A stretch of 64,000 bases of DNA, taken from positions 5,277 to 69,276 of the forward strand of contig JAKUCV010007814.1 of assembly GCA_028386065.3 (NCBI GenBank), written 5' to 3'. The translations under genes and the position numbers were made by a program. Below, piece after piece: positions 44,930 through 55,279 of this stretch. The first letter of the stretch is position 1. Every line of letters begins with the position of its first letter. A model generated the notes under the pieces. That model saw only the letters and a list, made by a program, of their open reading frames with translations, did no database searches and was not told where the DNA came from. This DNA is from Turnera subulata. Taxonomy: Eukaryota; Streptophyta; Magnoliopsida; Malpighiales; Passifloraceae.

Positions 44930-46097
44930 ATGTTTGAGATGTAGTCTAAAAGTGCCTAAGAAGGGGTGAATTAGGCTTAGAAATTTTTTCGAGTTTAGGA
45001 AGATCTGGTTTTTGTGAAACCAGATTCTAGGGAAGATCTGGTTTTTGTGAAACCAAATTTTGGGAGAGTGAGTGTGTGATTTGAAACAAGTTTGAGAATA
45101 AGATAAGGAAGAAGAGCTAACACAAGAGATTTAGAATGGTTCACTCTCACCAAGTACTCTATTATTTAAAGGTTCATTCCTTTAGGATTTCAAACACTCA
45201 CTAGCTTTAGGTTTTTGCGGTTCAATCTTAACCATTACAAACACAAACTTTTCTGGGTTAAGCTCAAACCTTTTACAAGCTTTTCATCGGCTAAGCTCTA
45301 ACCTACCCCTCAAATCTAATCCTAGACTTGAGTACCCAGCAAAACTAAACCAAGTCTTGCTTACAAATTACTCTTTTGAATGAATGTTGTTTGGTTCTTA
45401 GAAAAACTAGATCCTGAACACAATTGTAAGCACTAGTATAAATTCAGATTTTGCTCAACGGCTGGGGTGATCTTTAAAGGTGTTTTTAACACTCTTTTAT
45501 AGCCTCTGAGTTTGGGGGGAAAGTCTGCAACCGCCCCTTGAATCTCCAAGTTGACTTGAGTTCACAACTACTCCAAGTTGGAACTACTTCTTTATGTCAA
45601 CATCTCTCTTACTTGCTCTTTAATCTTGAACGGTAGAAGTTGAGTTTTAATGTGTGTGAGGACCACTTAGCAAGTTGCATCTCCTTAGTTGCAAAGTGTT
45701 TCTATTTTCGATAAGTTTGGACCACCAAGGGGACCATCTTCATGGTAGATGAGAGAAAATATTTTCTGCACATTTTTGGGCCTTCTCTCTTACTTGTTCA
45801 CTAACCTTGGTCGTTGGAAATAGATTTAAAATGCTTGGGAGGACCATATGCAAGTTGCAGAAAGGTTTGATAGTGACAGCTCGCAGATATGGTTGTAACA
45901 AAAACCGTCTGGCGTGTTTTTGCGATATGGTTTATCAGAAACTATATTTCCACCTGCAAGTTAAAATCAACACAAGACAAAACTCAAAGCACACTTATAA
46001 TTTATTAATCATCAAAATCAATTATACACCATGACTAAGTATGGTTAAATCACAATTTAGCATTAAGAGGTGATTAATCCAAGTTTAGGCTAACAAT
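44930..46097 (-). mobile_element. Sirevirus-like LTR, minus strand (solo or with 3' interior)
   Basis: On the minus strand the LTR begins TGTTAGCCTAAACTTGG at 46097, straight after the purine tract AAAAAAGAGGGAGAT. The other end, near 44930-45000, carries CTAAGAAGGGGTGAATTAGG, a phrase frequent at plant copia LTR edges. I could not fix that end to the base. It lies just downstream of the P450 gene. No coding region follows. Confidence 0.55.
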
Positions 46098-46680
46098 CTC
46101 CCTCTTTTTTATCATGACAAATTAGTGTTGATTTCATTTGCAACAATGGTTAAAAATATTTTCAAATAGTTTTAGAAGCTCCCCCTGTTTTGTTGCTCTC
46201 CTTTTCTAAAATATTTTTGCAATTCAACAAGGATAAGATAATTTTTAAGAAATAATGAACTTGGCCCATTTTTGCCTAAAGCTTTCCTTGTGAATTTTAT
46301 CTTGGCTTTCTTAGCCAAAAATCTCCCCCTCTGGTTTTTATTTTCTGCATAAGAGATTAGTCGAATGTATATATAACACTAAATAGCGCAATATTCACAA
46401 CATATAACTTTTGATTTTAACAAAAACCATATCACAGTCGTAAGTGTGCTTTTAATAAGAACTAGATTTCGCATTTCCACACTTCCTGCATAAAACTTAA
46501 TCAGATTGATCAAAAGTATAGTTTTAACAACAACCATATCATCTCTATAATCCCTGCATAATCAATCCAGTGGTTTTTAACAGAAATCATATCCACACTG
46601 TTCCTGCATGAAATCAAGACAATAGATTTCTCCCCCTTTTGGCATCATCAATAAGAGATTATAACAGGAATACATTAAGT
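46098..46680 (-). mobile_element. Sirevirus-like 3' interior with multiple polypurine tracts
   Basis: Read on +, related CT tracts recur: AATCTCCCTCTTTTTTATCA (46098), GCTCCCCCTGTTTTG (46170), ATCTCCCCCTCTGG (46321), TTTCTCCCCCTTTTGGCATC (46626). Repeated polypurine tracts before the 3' LTR are a recognised Sirevirus trait. Between them, a phrase like TTTTAACAACAACCATATCA is repeated about four times (46400-46710). Coding parts are absent. Confidence 0.6.
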
Positions 46681-46725
46681 ATAGTTTTAACAACAATCAT
46701 ATCATCTCTATAATCACTGCATAAT

Positions 46726-48530
46726 GGGTAAACTACCCTTATGCCTCATGTGCTATTAAAAAAAAGTTAGTTTAGATATCGAGTTACCAATTCATCAATT
46801 TGCCCTCCTAGTTATCACATTTTGTTTAATTTGGGTATTCACTTATCCAAATTTTGTTCAATTTGCACAGAGTCAAAATTGGGTGCTGTTTGAGCCAATT
46901 GGCTTGTGTCTGCTGCTGACGTGGACTATCCACATGGCGATGCGTGCTAGGTTGGCGCCCTTGGGTGAGTTGGTCCTATCGTAAGTCGGCACGTGGCATA
47001 ATAAAAAATATTTTTAACAAAAAATTCCAGGCAAATCATTTTACCAGATAAACAAATTAATTTAACTAAAAATATTATTTATGTATCATATTTTCTTAAA
47101 ATAATATGAAAAATAAAACATAAAAAATTCATTTTTTAAAGTGGTGTCCAAGGTAGATCTGCTGGTGTTCATTCAACGTAAGACTTTTTCAATTTTTTAA
47201 CAGAATTTTTTTTTACAAAAAAAAGTAAATGATTTTGTACAATTATTTTATTTCTTTCCTTATACACAAAAAATTTATTTTATTTCTTTCCTTATAAAAA
47301 AAAAAGTTATTTTATTTCCTTATACAAAAAAAAAGAAGCAGGAATACACAGCTAAATGACGCCGTTTTGGCCACACCCACCACATCTCCTTCCTTCCAAC
47401 ACCACAGCACCACCAACGCCATCATCACCGACTGCACCTCCTCCTCACGTGACGTCGCTATCGGTCGTCGCTGCTCCTTCGTGCTGACCAAACAACGAGC
47501 GCTTCCCACTAAAGTAAAACTCGTCGCCGCTGCACCACCGTCCTCACTGACCCATCACTCGAGTCTTGGCCCCGGCGGCCTTCACCTGGCGCGCAGTCCT
47601 TCTTCAAGCCGATCCACAGCTCCGCCCCTCCTTCCCCTACCCCCGCCACTCCAAGATCTCCATCATCGGCACTAGAAACGTGGGGATGGCCATTGCTCAG
47701 ACCATCCTCACCCAGGACCTCACCGACCAACTCGTCCTTGTCAACGCCCTCCCTGACAAGCTCCGCGGCGAGATGCTCGACCTCCAGCACGCCGCCGCCA
47801 TCCTCCCCCGCATCATGATCCTCGCCTCAACCGACTAATCTGTCACTGTTGGCTCCGAACTCTGCATCGTCACGCCGGAGCCAAAAGAAGAAAGGAGAGA
47901 AAAAAAAAATTCCATCGATTAGTATTTTTTTAGGAATAAAACGTTATATATTGAGAATAAAGAGGGACAGAAGCCTCTAACAGTACAAGATTAGAAAAAT
48001 AAAATTTGTGATGATGGATGAAAAATAAAAAATTTAATATATAGCTAAAAATAAGTAAATATTATCACACAATTTAAAATAAAAAAAATATTTTTTCATA
48101 TTTAAAAAGATATGACAAGATAAATAAAATTTTTAGTAAAATTAATTAATTTATTTGGGTAACAAATTAATCATGGTACAATAATATATGTGGTTAATAA
48201 TTTTTTTGTCCAGACTTTTTTTTAGTAAAAATATAACAGGTTAGTTTAAGTCAAATTAAATTATTGCATGCCACGTGTCGACCTACGATAGGACTTTTGT
48301 TGACACCTTTGCCACGTGGACCATCTATACTCGCCATTTGGCATCCACGTCAGCGGCAGGCAGAGTCCAATTGGCAATGAATATTGCTTCAATTTTGACT
48401 TTGTACAAATTGAACAAAATTTGGATAACTGTGCATCCAAATTGAACAAAATGTGATAACTGAGAAGGGAAATTGACGAATTGATAACTCGATACTCAAA
48501 CTGACTTTGGGGCATAAGCCGAGTGTACCC
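46726..48530. mobile_element. Pack-MULE-like element: long inverted repeats around an L-LDH gene fragment
   Basis: The arms 46726-47000 and 48269-48530 are inverted copies. Matching words are GTTATCACATTTTGTT, TTATCCAAATTTTGTTCAAT, GTCAAAATTG, GCTGACGTGGA and the inner CCTATCGTA(A/G)GTCG(G/A)CACGTGGCA. The outermost bases read GGGTA...TACCC. Between the arms is a GC-rich piece of an L-lactate dehydrogenase gene in AT-rich surroundings. Mutator-like elements with about 100-500 bp inverted repeats often capture gene pieces. I did not find a clear 9-bp target duplication, so the class is inferred. Confidence 0.75.
47559..47882 (+). pseudogene. L-lactate dehydrogenase first-exon fragment
   Basis: The text SSLGPGGLHLARS followed, after a frame change, by SKISIIGTRNVGMAIAQTIL, DKLRGEMLDLQHAAAILPR and ILASTD matches the N-terminal NAD-binding part of plant L-LDH. 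The G-x-G-x2-G loop has Arg for its second Gly (GTRNVG). The Asp that normally holds the NAD ribose, in the VDA position, is Asn (LVNAL). TAA at 47836-47838 stops it after ASTD. Similarity continues as SVTVGSELCIVT, then ends with another frame loss near 47875, at about the usual first-exon end. GC content is far above the flanks, as expected for a captured exon. Confidence 0.85.
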
Positions 48531-48589
48531 TATTATCAATTACCATGCCGTTTCTTGGTGAGGCCAATATAATTATTTTTCGTCAAAAT

Positions 48590-48866
48590 AATACTAAATG
48601 ATACTTGCAAACATTAACAGGATTGGACATGAGTTGGTCTGAGAACATTTACGCTTAATTTGAATCCCAACATCAGCTGGGAAGCAAATGTTCCTGCTGA
48701 CTGGCTTGCTAAGCTTGCATTTACTTAACCGTATGGGGTAGTCTACCGTCCTAAAGATCCCTCTGGATGTCTTGGTCTCCTTATGCGGGATTTGGATACC
48801 TCGGTATCGTCTAATGTAACACCCACTTTGTGGGCTTGGTTTCTCATCATTGTAATCCAAAAAAAA
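48590..48866 (+). mobile_element. LINE 3' end (RNase H tail and poly(A))
   Basis: In one frame EANVPADWLAKLAF (about 48680-48725) matches the end of the RNase H domain of plant L1 elements (REANxxADxLA). About 110 bases of 3' sequence and a short A run (48858-48866) follow. The copy is 5'-truncated, as usual for LINEs. Confidence 0.6.
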
Positions 48867-49166
48867 AGCATTCGAATCCCCAACACAAATAAAAAATAGC
48901 ATACACACTTCGACAACACATTCTCTTGGTTGGCATGCTAAACCACACGCCACAGATCCTATTCCAAACATACTTACAATACTGTCCAACAAACAAATAT
49001 AATTTTTGAGTTGCCAATACTTGACCTTCGACGGGACTAGGCATTTTTTTTTATAAATGGCGGGCTAGGTATTTATTATGCATATTAAGCTTTACAAATG
49101 GGCATCACATGTCATATTTAAAAAATTAAATCTTAAAATCCTGACAATGGCGGGCTCAGATTCAGA

Positions 49167-49176
49167 TATATATAAA
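49167..49176 (+). promoter_or_regulatory. Putative TATA box of the SABATH gene
   Basis: TATATATAAA lies 130 bases before the first ATG (49306). It is followed by a (GA)n tract at 49289-49305 that would lie in the 5' leader. Confidence 0.55.
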
Positions 49177-49345
49177 GTTGTCCAAGAACTAAGAAATCTT
49201 TACTACAAAACAAACTAGAGCTTCTTTCGCAAACCAATCCGTCACAAAAAGGTTGATAATCTTAGAGTAAAGGCAGACTTGAATCAAAGAGAGAGAGAGA
49301 GAGAGATGGGAAGCCTGCAAGAGACAAGTGTTGTGGCCTATAAAC

Positions 49346-50700
49346 ATGACTGGTGGAGATGGACCAGATAGCTGCTACCGAAATTCCACCTTCCGGGTAA
49401 TTATTATTGTTTGTTGACACATAATTTTCTTGGTTTTGGCGAGGAACAATGAGTAGTACTACTAATAGCACTCATTTATTTGTACGTAACGTACGTAGAA
49501 CGTTGCCTTTTGAGTGGAGGTTTTATTAATTAGGTAGTATTCGGAGAATGACTAATCTGTTCTTGATGCCTGTAGAGGACCGTCGTGGAAGAAGTGATGA
49601 AAGTGGTGAAGACAGACATTCAAGAGAGGCTGGAATTCACCATTAATCCTAAGACTTTTCGTATAGCAGATTTTGGTTGTTCAGTTGGACCCAACACTTT
49701 CCTGGCAATGCATGGGATCATAGAAGCTTTAGTGCTCAAATATGATCCACCATTAGAGTTTCAGGTGTTCTTTAACGATCATATCAACAATGATTTCAAC
49801 ACTCTATTCAAGAACATCCCTTCCCGGCGCCATCAAATCTTCTCCGCAGGAGTGCCCGGGGATTTCCACACACGGGTGTTTCCTAAAGCCAGTCTCCATA
49901 TTGGATACTCTTCCAATGCACTGCATTGGCTCTCCAAGAATCCCCATGAGCTTGTGAACCCAAACTCTCCGGCATGGAATAAGGACAGCATCTATTGTTC
50001 AGGACATTCACAAGAAGTTGTCAAGGCATATTCGGCTCAGTTTCAGAGAGACATGGAGCAGTTTCTAAATGCGAGGGGTCGAGAAATTGTGGGTGGAGGG
50101 CTGTTGATTTTCACCTTACTTGGTGTGCCCGATGGAGGCCTGTTTTCCCAAAATTATTCTGGTTTATTCTTTGATACGCTGGGGTCTTGCCTGGTGGATA
50201 TGCTTCAAGAGGTACTAGTAGTAATTTTGGAAACAAACTATATATATATATAATTGGTATGTACTTAACTGTACGATTGCTTTAATTTTTGGGGAAAATA
50301 TTGTTATTGAGTTTGGTGTTATTAACAGGAACTAATTAACCAAGACAAGGTGGAGGCTTTCAACATACCCATATATTGCCCACCAATCAAAGAGCTGGAA
50401 TCATTCTTGGAAGGAAATGCAGATTTTAGCCTCCACAGGAACTATTCCACCCCAAGTCAAACACTTGATAGTTACGTGGAAAAGCAGGCAAACATAGAGC
50501 CCACTGTTGCCTCTGTTACAGCCGGTGTCACATCAACAGTGAGAGCTGTTGCAGAGGAAGTCATCAAACAACAGTTTGGCGAGGAGATTGTTGATTCTCT
50601 GTTTGGACGTTTCACCCAGAAATTCTCCAAAAATTACCATCAACTCGCTAAGAAACAACCAATGACCAACATAACCGTCGTACTCAAGCGCAAGCCTTGA
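49346..50700 (+). CDS. SABATH family carboxyl methyltransferase (three exons)
   Basis: Exons 49346-49396, 49576-50211 and 50329-50700, all phase 0 with GT/AG introns, give 352 residues; the family runs 350-380. Such enzymes transfer methyl from S-adenosylmethionine to carboxylic acids such as salicylate, jasmonate or farnesoate in the cytosol. Motifs: MTGGDGPDSCYRNS (usual MNGGDG), IADFGCSVGPNTF (SAM binding), FNDHINNDFNTLF, VPGDFHTRVFP, and YSSNALHWLS where most members have HSS-x-S-LHWLS. The YSS and GDFH changes lie in the substrate pocket, so the acid cannot be named. The start is uncertain: MGSLQETSVV from ATG 49306 looks like a normal N-terminus but is one base out of frame. Confidence 0.85.
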
Positions 50701-50816
50701 TACTTGTCCAACATATATATGATGTTCTATGAGAGCAGGGGGAGGGGGATGATAAAGCACATCTTTAGATGTTAATTTTAATCCATGCATTTTTGTTGTT
50801 TCCAACAATACAAGTT

Positions 50817-52114
50817 GTTTTTTTTTTCTTTTTTGAAAATCAAATTAATCTCATTCTATTGCAAAACTGGGTTAGGAAAAGTCCTAACAACTTGTACAAA
50901 ATAAAGTTCTGTAGTGAAAGCAATAGCTATACAATGAGAGACTTATATTGGAAAATGAATCCCCCAAAAATGACATAGTGTTTGTAACTCCTGCGAAAGA
51001 TCTCTATGTTTCAGTTGAGTCATCCCTATAATCTCAGCAGGACGAGAACAATCAGTAAAATGCCCTCGATTTCGTTCACGCCATATGCGATATATGCAGG
51101 CAGCCCATGCTACTCGAAGGATCATGGCATGAATACTTCTTTTCTATAAGTGGCTTTTTGCTCAATTAAATTCACAGTTCCAGCCCCCAACTACACATGA
51201 AACCTGACATAAAGAGAGCAAGCAAGTCCAGATAGTAGAAGAGTATGAACATTCAAAAAAGAGATGATCTCGGCTCTCATGAGTATTTTAACAAAGCAAA
51301 CAGGAAGCATTAGAGATAACACCCCACTACTGAAGCCTAGCTCGAGTAGTTAAGCGATTGAGAATAGTTAGCCATGCCATGAAACTATGTTTAGGAATAT
51401 GTCTAAGGGACCAAATAATCTTAAACCATTCAACACAATTGTGTTTGGGTCAGGGGCGGATCTAGGAAAAATTTTTTAGGGAGGGCAAAATATACTATTT
51501 TTTACATTAATAGGGACTGAATTGTATTGTATGTGTAAAAATGGAAAAAATGAAAAAAACAAAGTCGTTGCTAGGATTCAAGCCCAGGCCAAACATGTGT
51601 AATGCAAGGAGCCAACCACCAAGCTACATAGCAATTTATGATTAATTATTACCATATATATAGAAAAATAAATTCTTGGGCGGGCCTAGCCCCCCTTGCT
51701 CCCCCTATATCCGCCCCTGGTTTTGGTCTAATAGCTTCCCATGCACTTTTAACAGTGAACTGACTAGAGGGTGAAAGGGACCATACAATAACATCAGCAC
51801 ATGCAGAGGGAGAGATGCAACTAGTCTCAGATTTAATTTGTAAGATGAGTGGCGATCTAGAAGTTGGCCAGCACCATGTACCATTAGAAAGGAGCATACT
51901 CACCTTAGAGTGAAGGGGAATCTTGGACGTAGCAATAAGACCAGGACTGATTAAAGAGCGCAAAGAGCTTCTTGGTAACCAAGAATCCCACCAAAAGAAG
52001 GTATTGGACCCATCTCCAATAATATGGGAAAAATAGGCAGAGAATTGACTTAGCTTCAAAATTTTTCTAAGACTCCATGAACAGTCAGCTGGGATTTCAA
52101 TACTCCATAAACTT
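50817..52114 (-). pseudogene. LINE ORF2 C-terminal fragment, decayed, cut by a gypsy LTR
   Basis: From 52114 leftwards the minus strand encodes WSIEIPADCSWSLRKILKL, IGDGSNTFFWWDSWLP and FTVKSAWEAIR, the region between RT and the zf-RVT domain of plant L1-type LINEs. After the MITE (51451-51719), pieces with many stops read HESRDHLFFEC and AWAACIYRIWRERNRGHF, the zf-RVT end. A T run at 50817-50836 is the poly(A) tail on the minus strand. The RT part is beyond the gypsy LTR start at 52115. The tail lies only about 115 bases after the SABATH stop codon. Confidence 0.82.
51451..51719. mobile_element. hAT-like MITE (269 bp) in the LINE fragment
   Basis: Ends CAGGGGCGGATCTAGG and TATATCCGCCCCTG are inverted. 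Flanks GTTTGGGT (51443-51450) and GTTTTGGT (51720-51727) form an 8-bp duplication with one mismatch. Confidence 0.85.
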
Positions 52115-53717
52115 TGTATCACGCCCCCGCTAAGCGCGACCGGCCAGGTGCCATGTGCACCCACTGTGTGCCACAAGGCACCCAAAGGCCTCTCATCAAC
52201 ACAACTAGAAGCTCGCAGCCTTTGCTTCGTGGGTTACCAATCAATACATATGCGCAGCGTTAATGGAAGCGTACCAACAAACAAATGCAAAGGCAACAAC
52301 GGTAATAGAAAGTATCAAACCCATTAATAAAGACAACTCCAATAATGGCATTAAACCAATGCTACGAAGGGGCACTAACTCCTAGTACACAACAACAACC
52401 TCCTTGAACAAATAATACAATAATTTAGTTAAAGGAAACTAACTCGGCTACACCCATCGACCTATTACCCGTACTCTCATTCTCGCACCTGCAAGACAAG
52501 GGGAGGAAATGGGGGGTGAGTCCACTGACTCAATAAGCAGGTGACCATACAAGAAACATCAATGATACACACAAGAGGCAACAACATCCAACAGCTTTAC
52601 ATCAATGCACCATGATCAGCCCACGGGTAAGCTATTGTGAAGTTGTACTAAGCGTACCCACGTGATCTGGTAGCCTTTACCAACATGTTACTCCTTAGCC
52701 CACAGCCACGGGAAGTGCTCGTGACTTGCTACCAAACCACACACGGCGCCCAGTATAACCCCACCATCATCTCATATGACCAAGCAACCCAGGGGCACTG
52801 TAGGGTCCATCATCAACATCAATATCATCTTATGCCAATGTCATGGATGCATATGTAATGCATGAAATTCACAGCCCAATTATCGGACTCGTCAACAAGC
52901 CAAGGCATCATCATCTTATCATCAACTTTGCACCATTGGTGCCATCAAATAGCATATTGGGTCATCAACCAACAAGCTAGCACCATCAACCATCACATTA
53001 TGGCAACCAAACTTACCTAGCCATTAAACACATCAATCAAGCCATTAGGCACATCAAGGCCATCCAATTGTTCCCTTTAAGACCCTTGGGCATTAAGGGT
53101 TCTTACTGCCCTGTTACAAACACATAAGTATAAATCACAACACAACGTAGCAGATACAGAATATAAACCACAATTCAATCACACAAATCATCCTCACAGC
53201 AACTCGGGTAGGATCTATCCTGCACGAGCAGAAATTTCACCGAGGTTAGCCACGTACCTACAGGCTGAACCAGCCTTGGGCATCAACATAAAAGTTGTAG
53301 CCCTGCCTCTTATCTTTCCATAGCCATTGCTAACACTCAATTCTAAGCTCTCTAGCTCCGGATATGGCTCCTACACCAACTCGGGTTCCTCCAGCAGGTC
53401 TGCTGCAGAACAGTGAACTTGGAGAGCGCATAACTCTCTCATTTCAGCTCCACAATCTACCCAACCGGTGCCCAATTAACGCTATGGAAGTTATCTAACT
53501 TGTGGCTTTGGGTTCACTCAATTCCAACCAGTGGTTTGGCCGGAATCACTATTTTAGTGAGCATGGGTCAATCTGCCCGAGAGCAGAACTACCCAAGCCT
53601 CACCTCTCTACCTCTCTCCTTTTCCTCTCTTTCCCCTCTCTCTCTCTACACGAATTGCATCTGGAACAAATGAGTAAGAGGTGCCTGCTTCACCCCCATA
53701 GAGCATAGGCAAGTAGG

Positions 53718-55265
53718 TGTAAGTTTCCGGGCATGCAAACTTGACAATCAAGTGCAGCGGAAAGACCCGGAAACTTTGGAGGATCCAAGTGAAGCAACTA
53801 AATCGAAAAACAAAATTGAACATACCTGAAACGGTTAGGATCTTTCACCTAACTGAAGAACCGAATCAGCTAGAGCCGAAAGAATATCCTGCTCCTCTAC
53901 GGTATCCATACGAACCGTCAGTCACCGGCCGGAATCGTCTCACGATCTCCAACCCTCGATCACTCCCGAACCGTGGTGCTAGCTACGGATTTCCGGGAGC
54001 TATATGTGGTGTTTATGGTTTCTCTTTCTTTCACAAAGAAGAGAGGAAGAAGTGTGTGTGTTTCTTGCTCTGAAAAACCCAGAATTCAGAATGCAAGAGA
54101 GAGTAAGAAGGGTCAAGAGTAATCAGATTACTCTACCACCAATTAGTGCTAAGAGACAATGGGATAATGGCCAACACATTGGCCCATTATCTTTTATGAT
54201 TATGTCTCCACATAACCATGTCTCCACTAATGTACAAACACTCATCACAACACTAATTTGGTCCAATAATTCTGTCAACCACTGAACCAAAATAGCCCAA
54301 AGCGACCACGGTCCAACCACGGTCCAACCATGGTCCAACCACACCCGGACGAACCATGGTCCAACCACACCCGGACGAACCATGGTCCAACCATGGTTCA
54401 ACCACCTGCTCGAATCAACGATTCTATGTGTGTGACCCTGTAGGCACTTGTAACATTCGGCAATAATTGTAAAATCTCATTTTACAATTATAACCAAAGA
54501 GCGGCGTCTAGCAACACATCATTGCTACCCGAACGACAAGTTCAGTACTGATTCATATGCCTTGCAAACATGTCATCGTCCCTTCGTCCCATTATCAAGA
54601 TTAAACACGAGACATGGAGTATATCCATCTCGCATATGTTCAATCTCGGTTTCTTGATCCTCGAGTTAACCGCGTAAAACGGATACCTATGATATCACCA
54701 TATCATAATCCGAGCATGGCCATGCATTTCCTGTTCAACTCTTATCAAGAAACCATCCGATAATATACCTGCTATATGGGTTGGACGAATCCCCTCTGGA
54801 TCATACAAAACCCACTACACATTTATCATATACCCAATGATTACACTAAGTCTACTCATTTACGAAATAACCAAGAGTAATATCAAAGTATACGACTCAA
54901 ATGTTGGGAACCTTGATGATCACAGGTCTAAGGACAATACATATAAGAACCGCTAATGACAATCATATAACGTTCCATGTAGCGTTCTTATGTGGGTCGG
55001 TCCAGTCCACAAGTTCTCTAACTTGTACCCGTATGTAGAATTCATTTCTTATATAATTCTCAACATACGCTAGTCTTAATTTATTATTACAACCCATCCA
55101 TAATAATAATCGACTAGGGACATTTAAGAATATATAAATATTCTAGGGTTATAAATATGTGCAAGTGTTTATCTCATAAACGATATTTATTGGAATAACC
55201 TTAATGTGTATACATGATTACAAATAAATATCCATTGATTGGCTTTTGGGCATATTACACTAACA
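53718..55265 (-). repeat. 3' LTR of the minus-strand copia element
   Basis: It starts (minus strand) TGTTAGTGTAATATGCCC at 55265 and ends GGAAACTTACA at 53718. Confidence 0.9.
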
Positions 55266-55276
55266 ATCTCCCACTT
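55266..55276 (-). other. Polypurine tract
   Basis: AAGTGGGAGAT on the minus strand, directly before the 3' LTR. Confidence 0.8.
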
Positions 55277-55279
55277 GCA

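Noticed and set aside
47509..47790. Minus-strand frame of 93 codons
   Set aside because: It is antisense to the GC-rich LDH fragment and has no domain.
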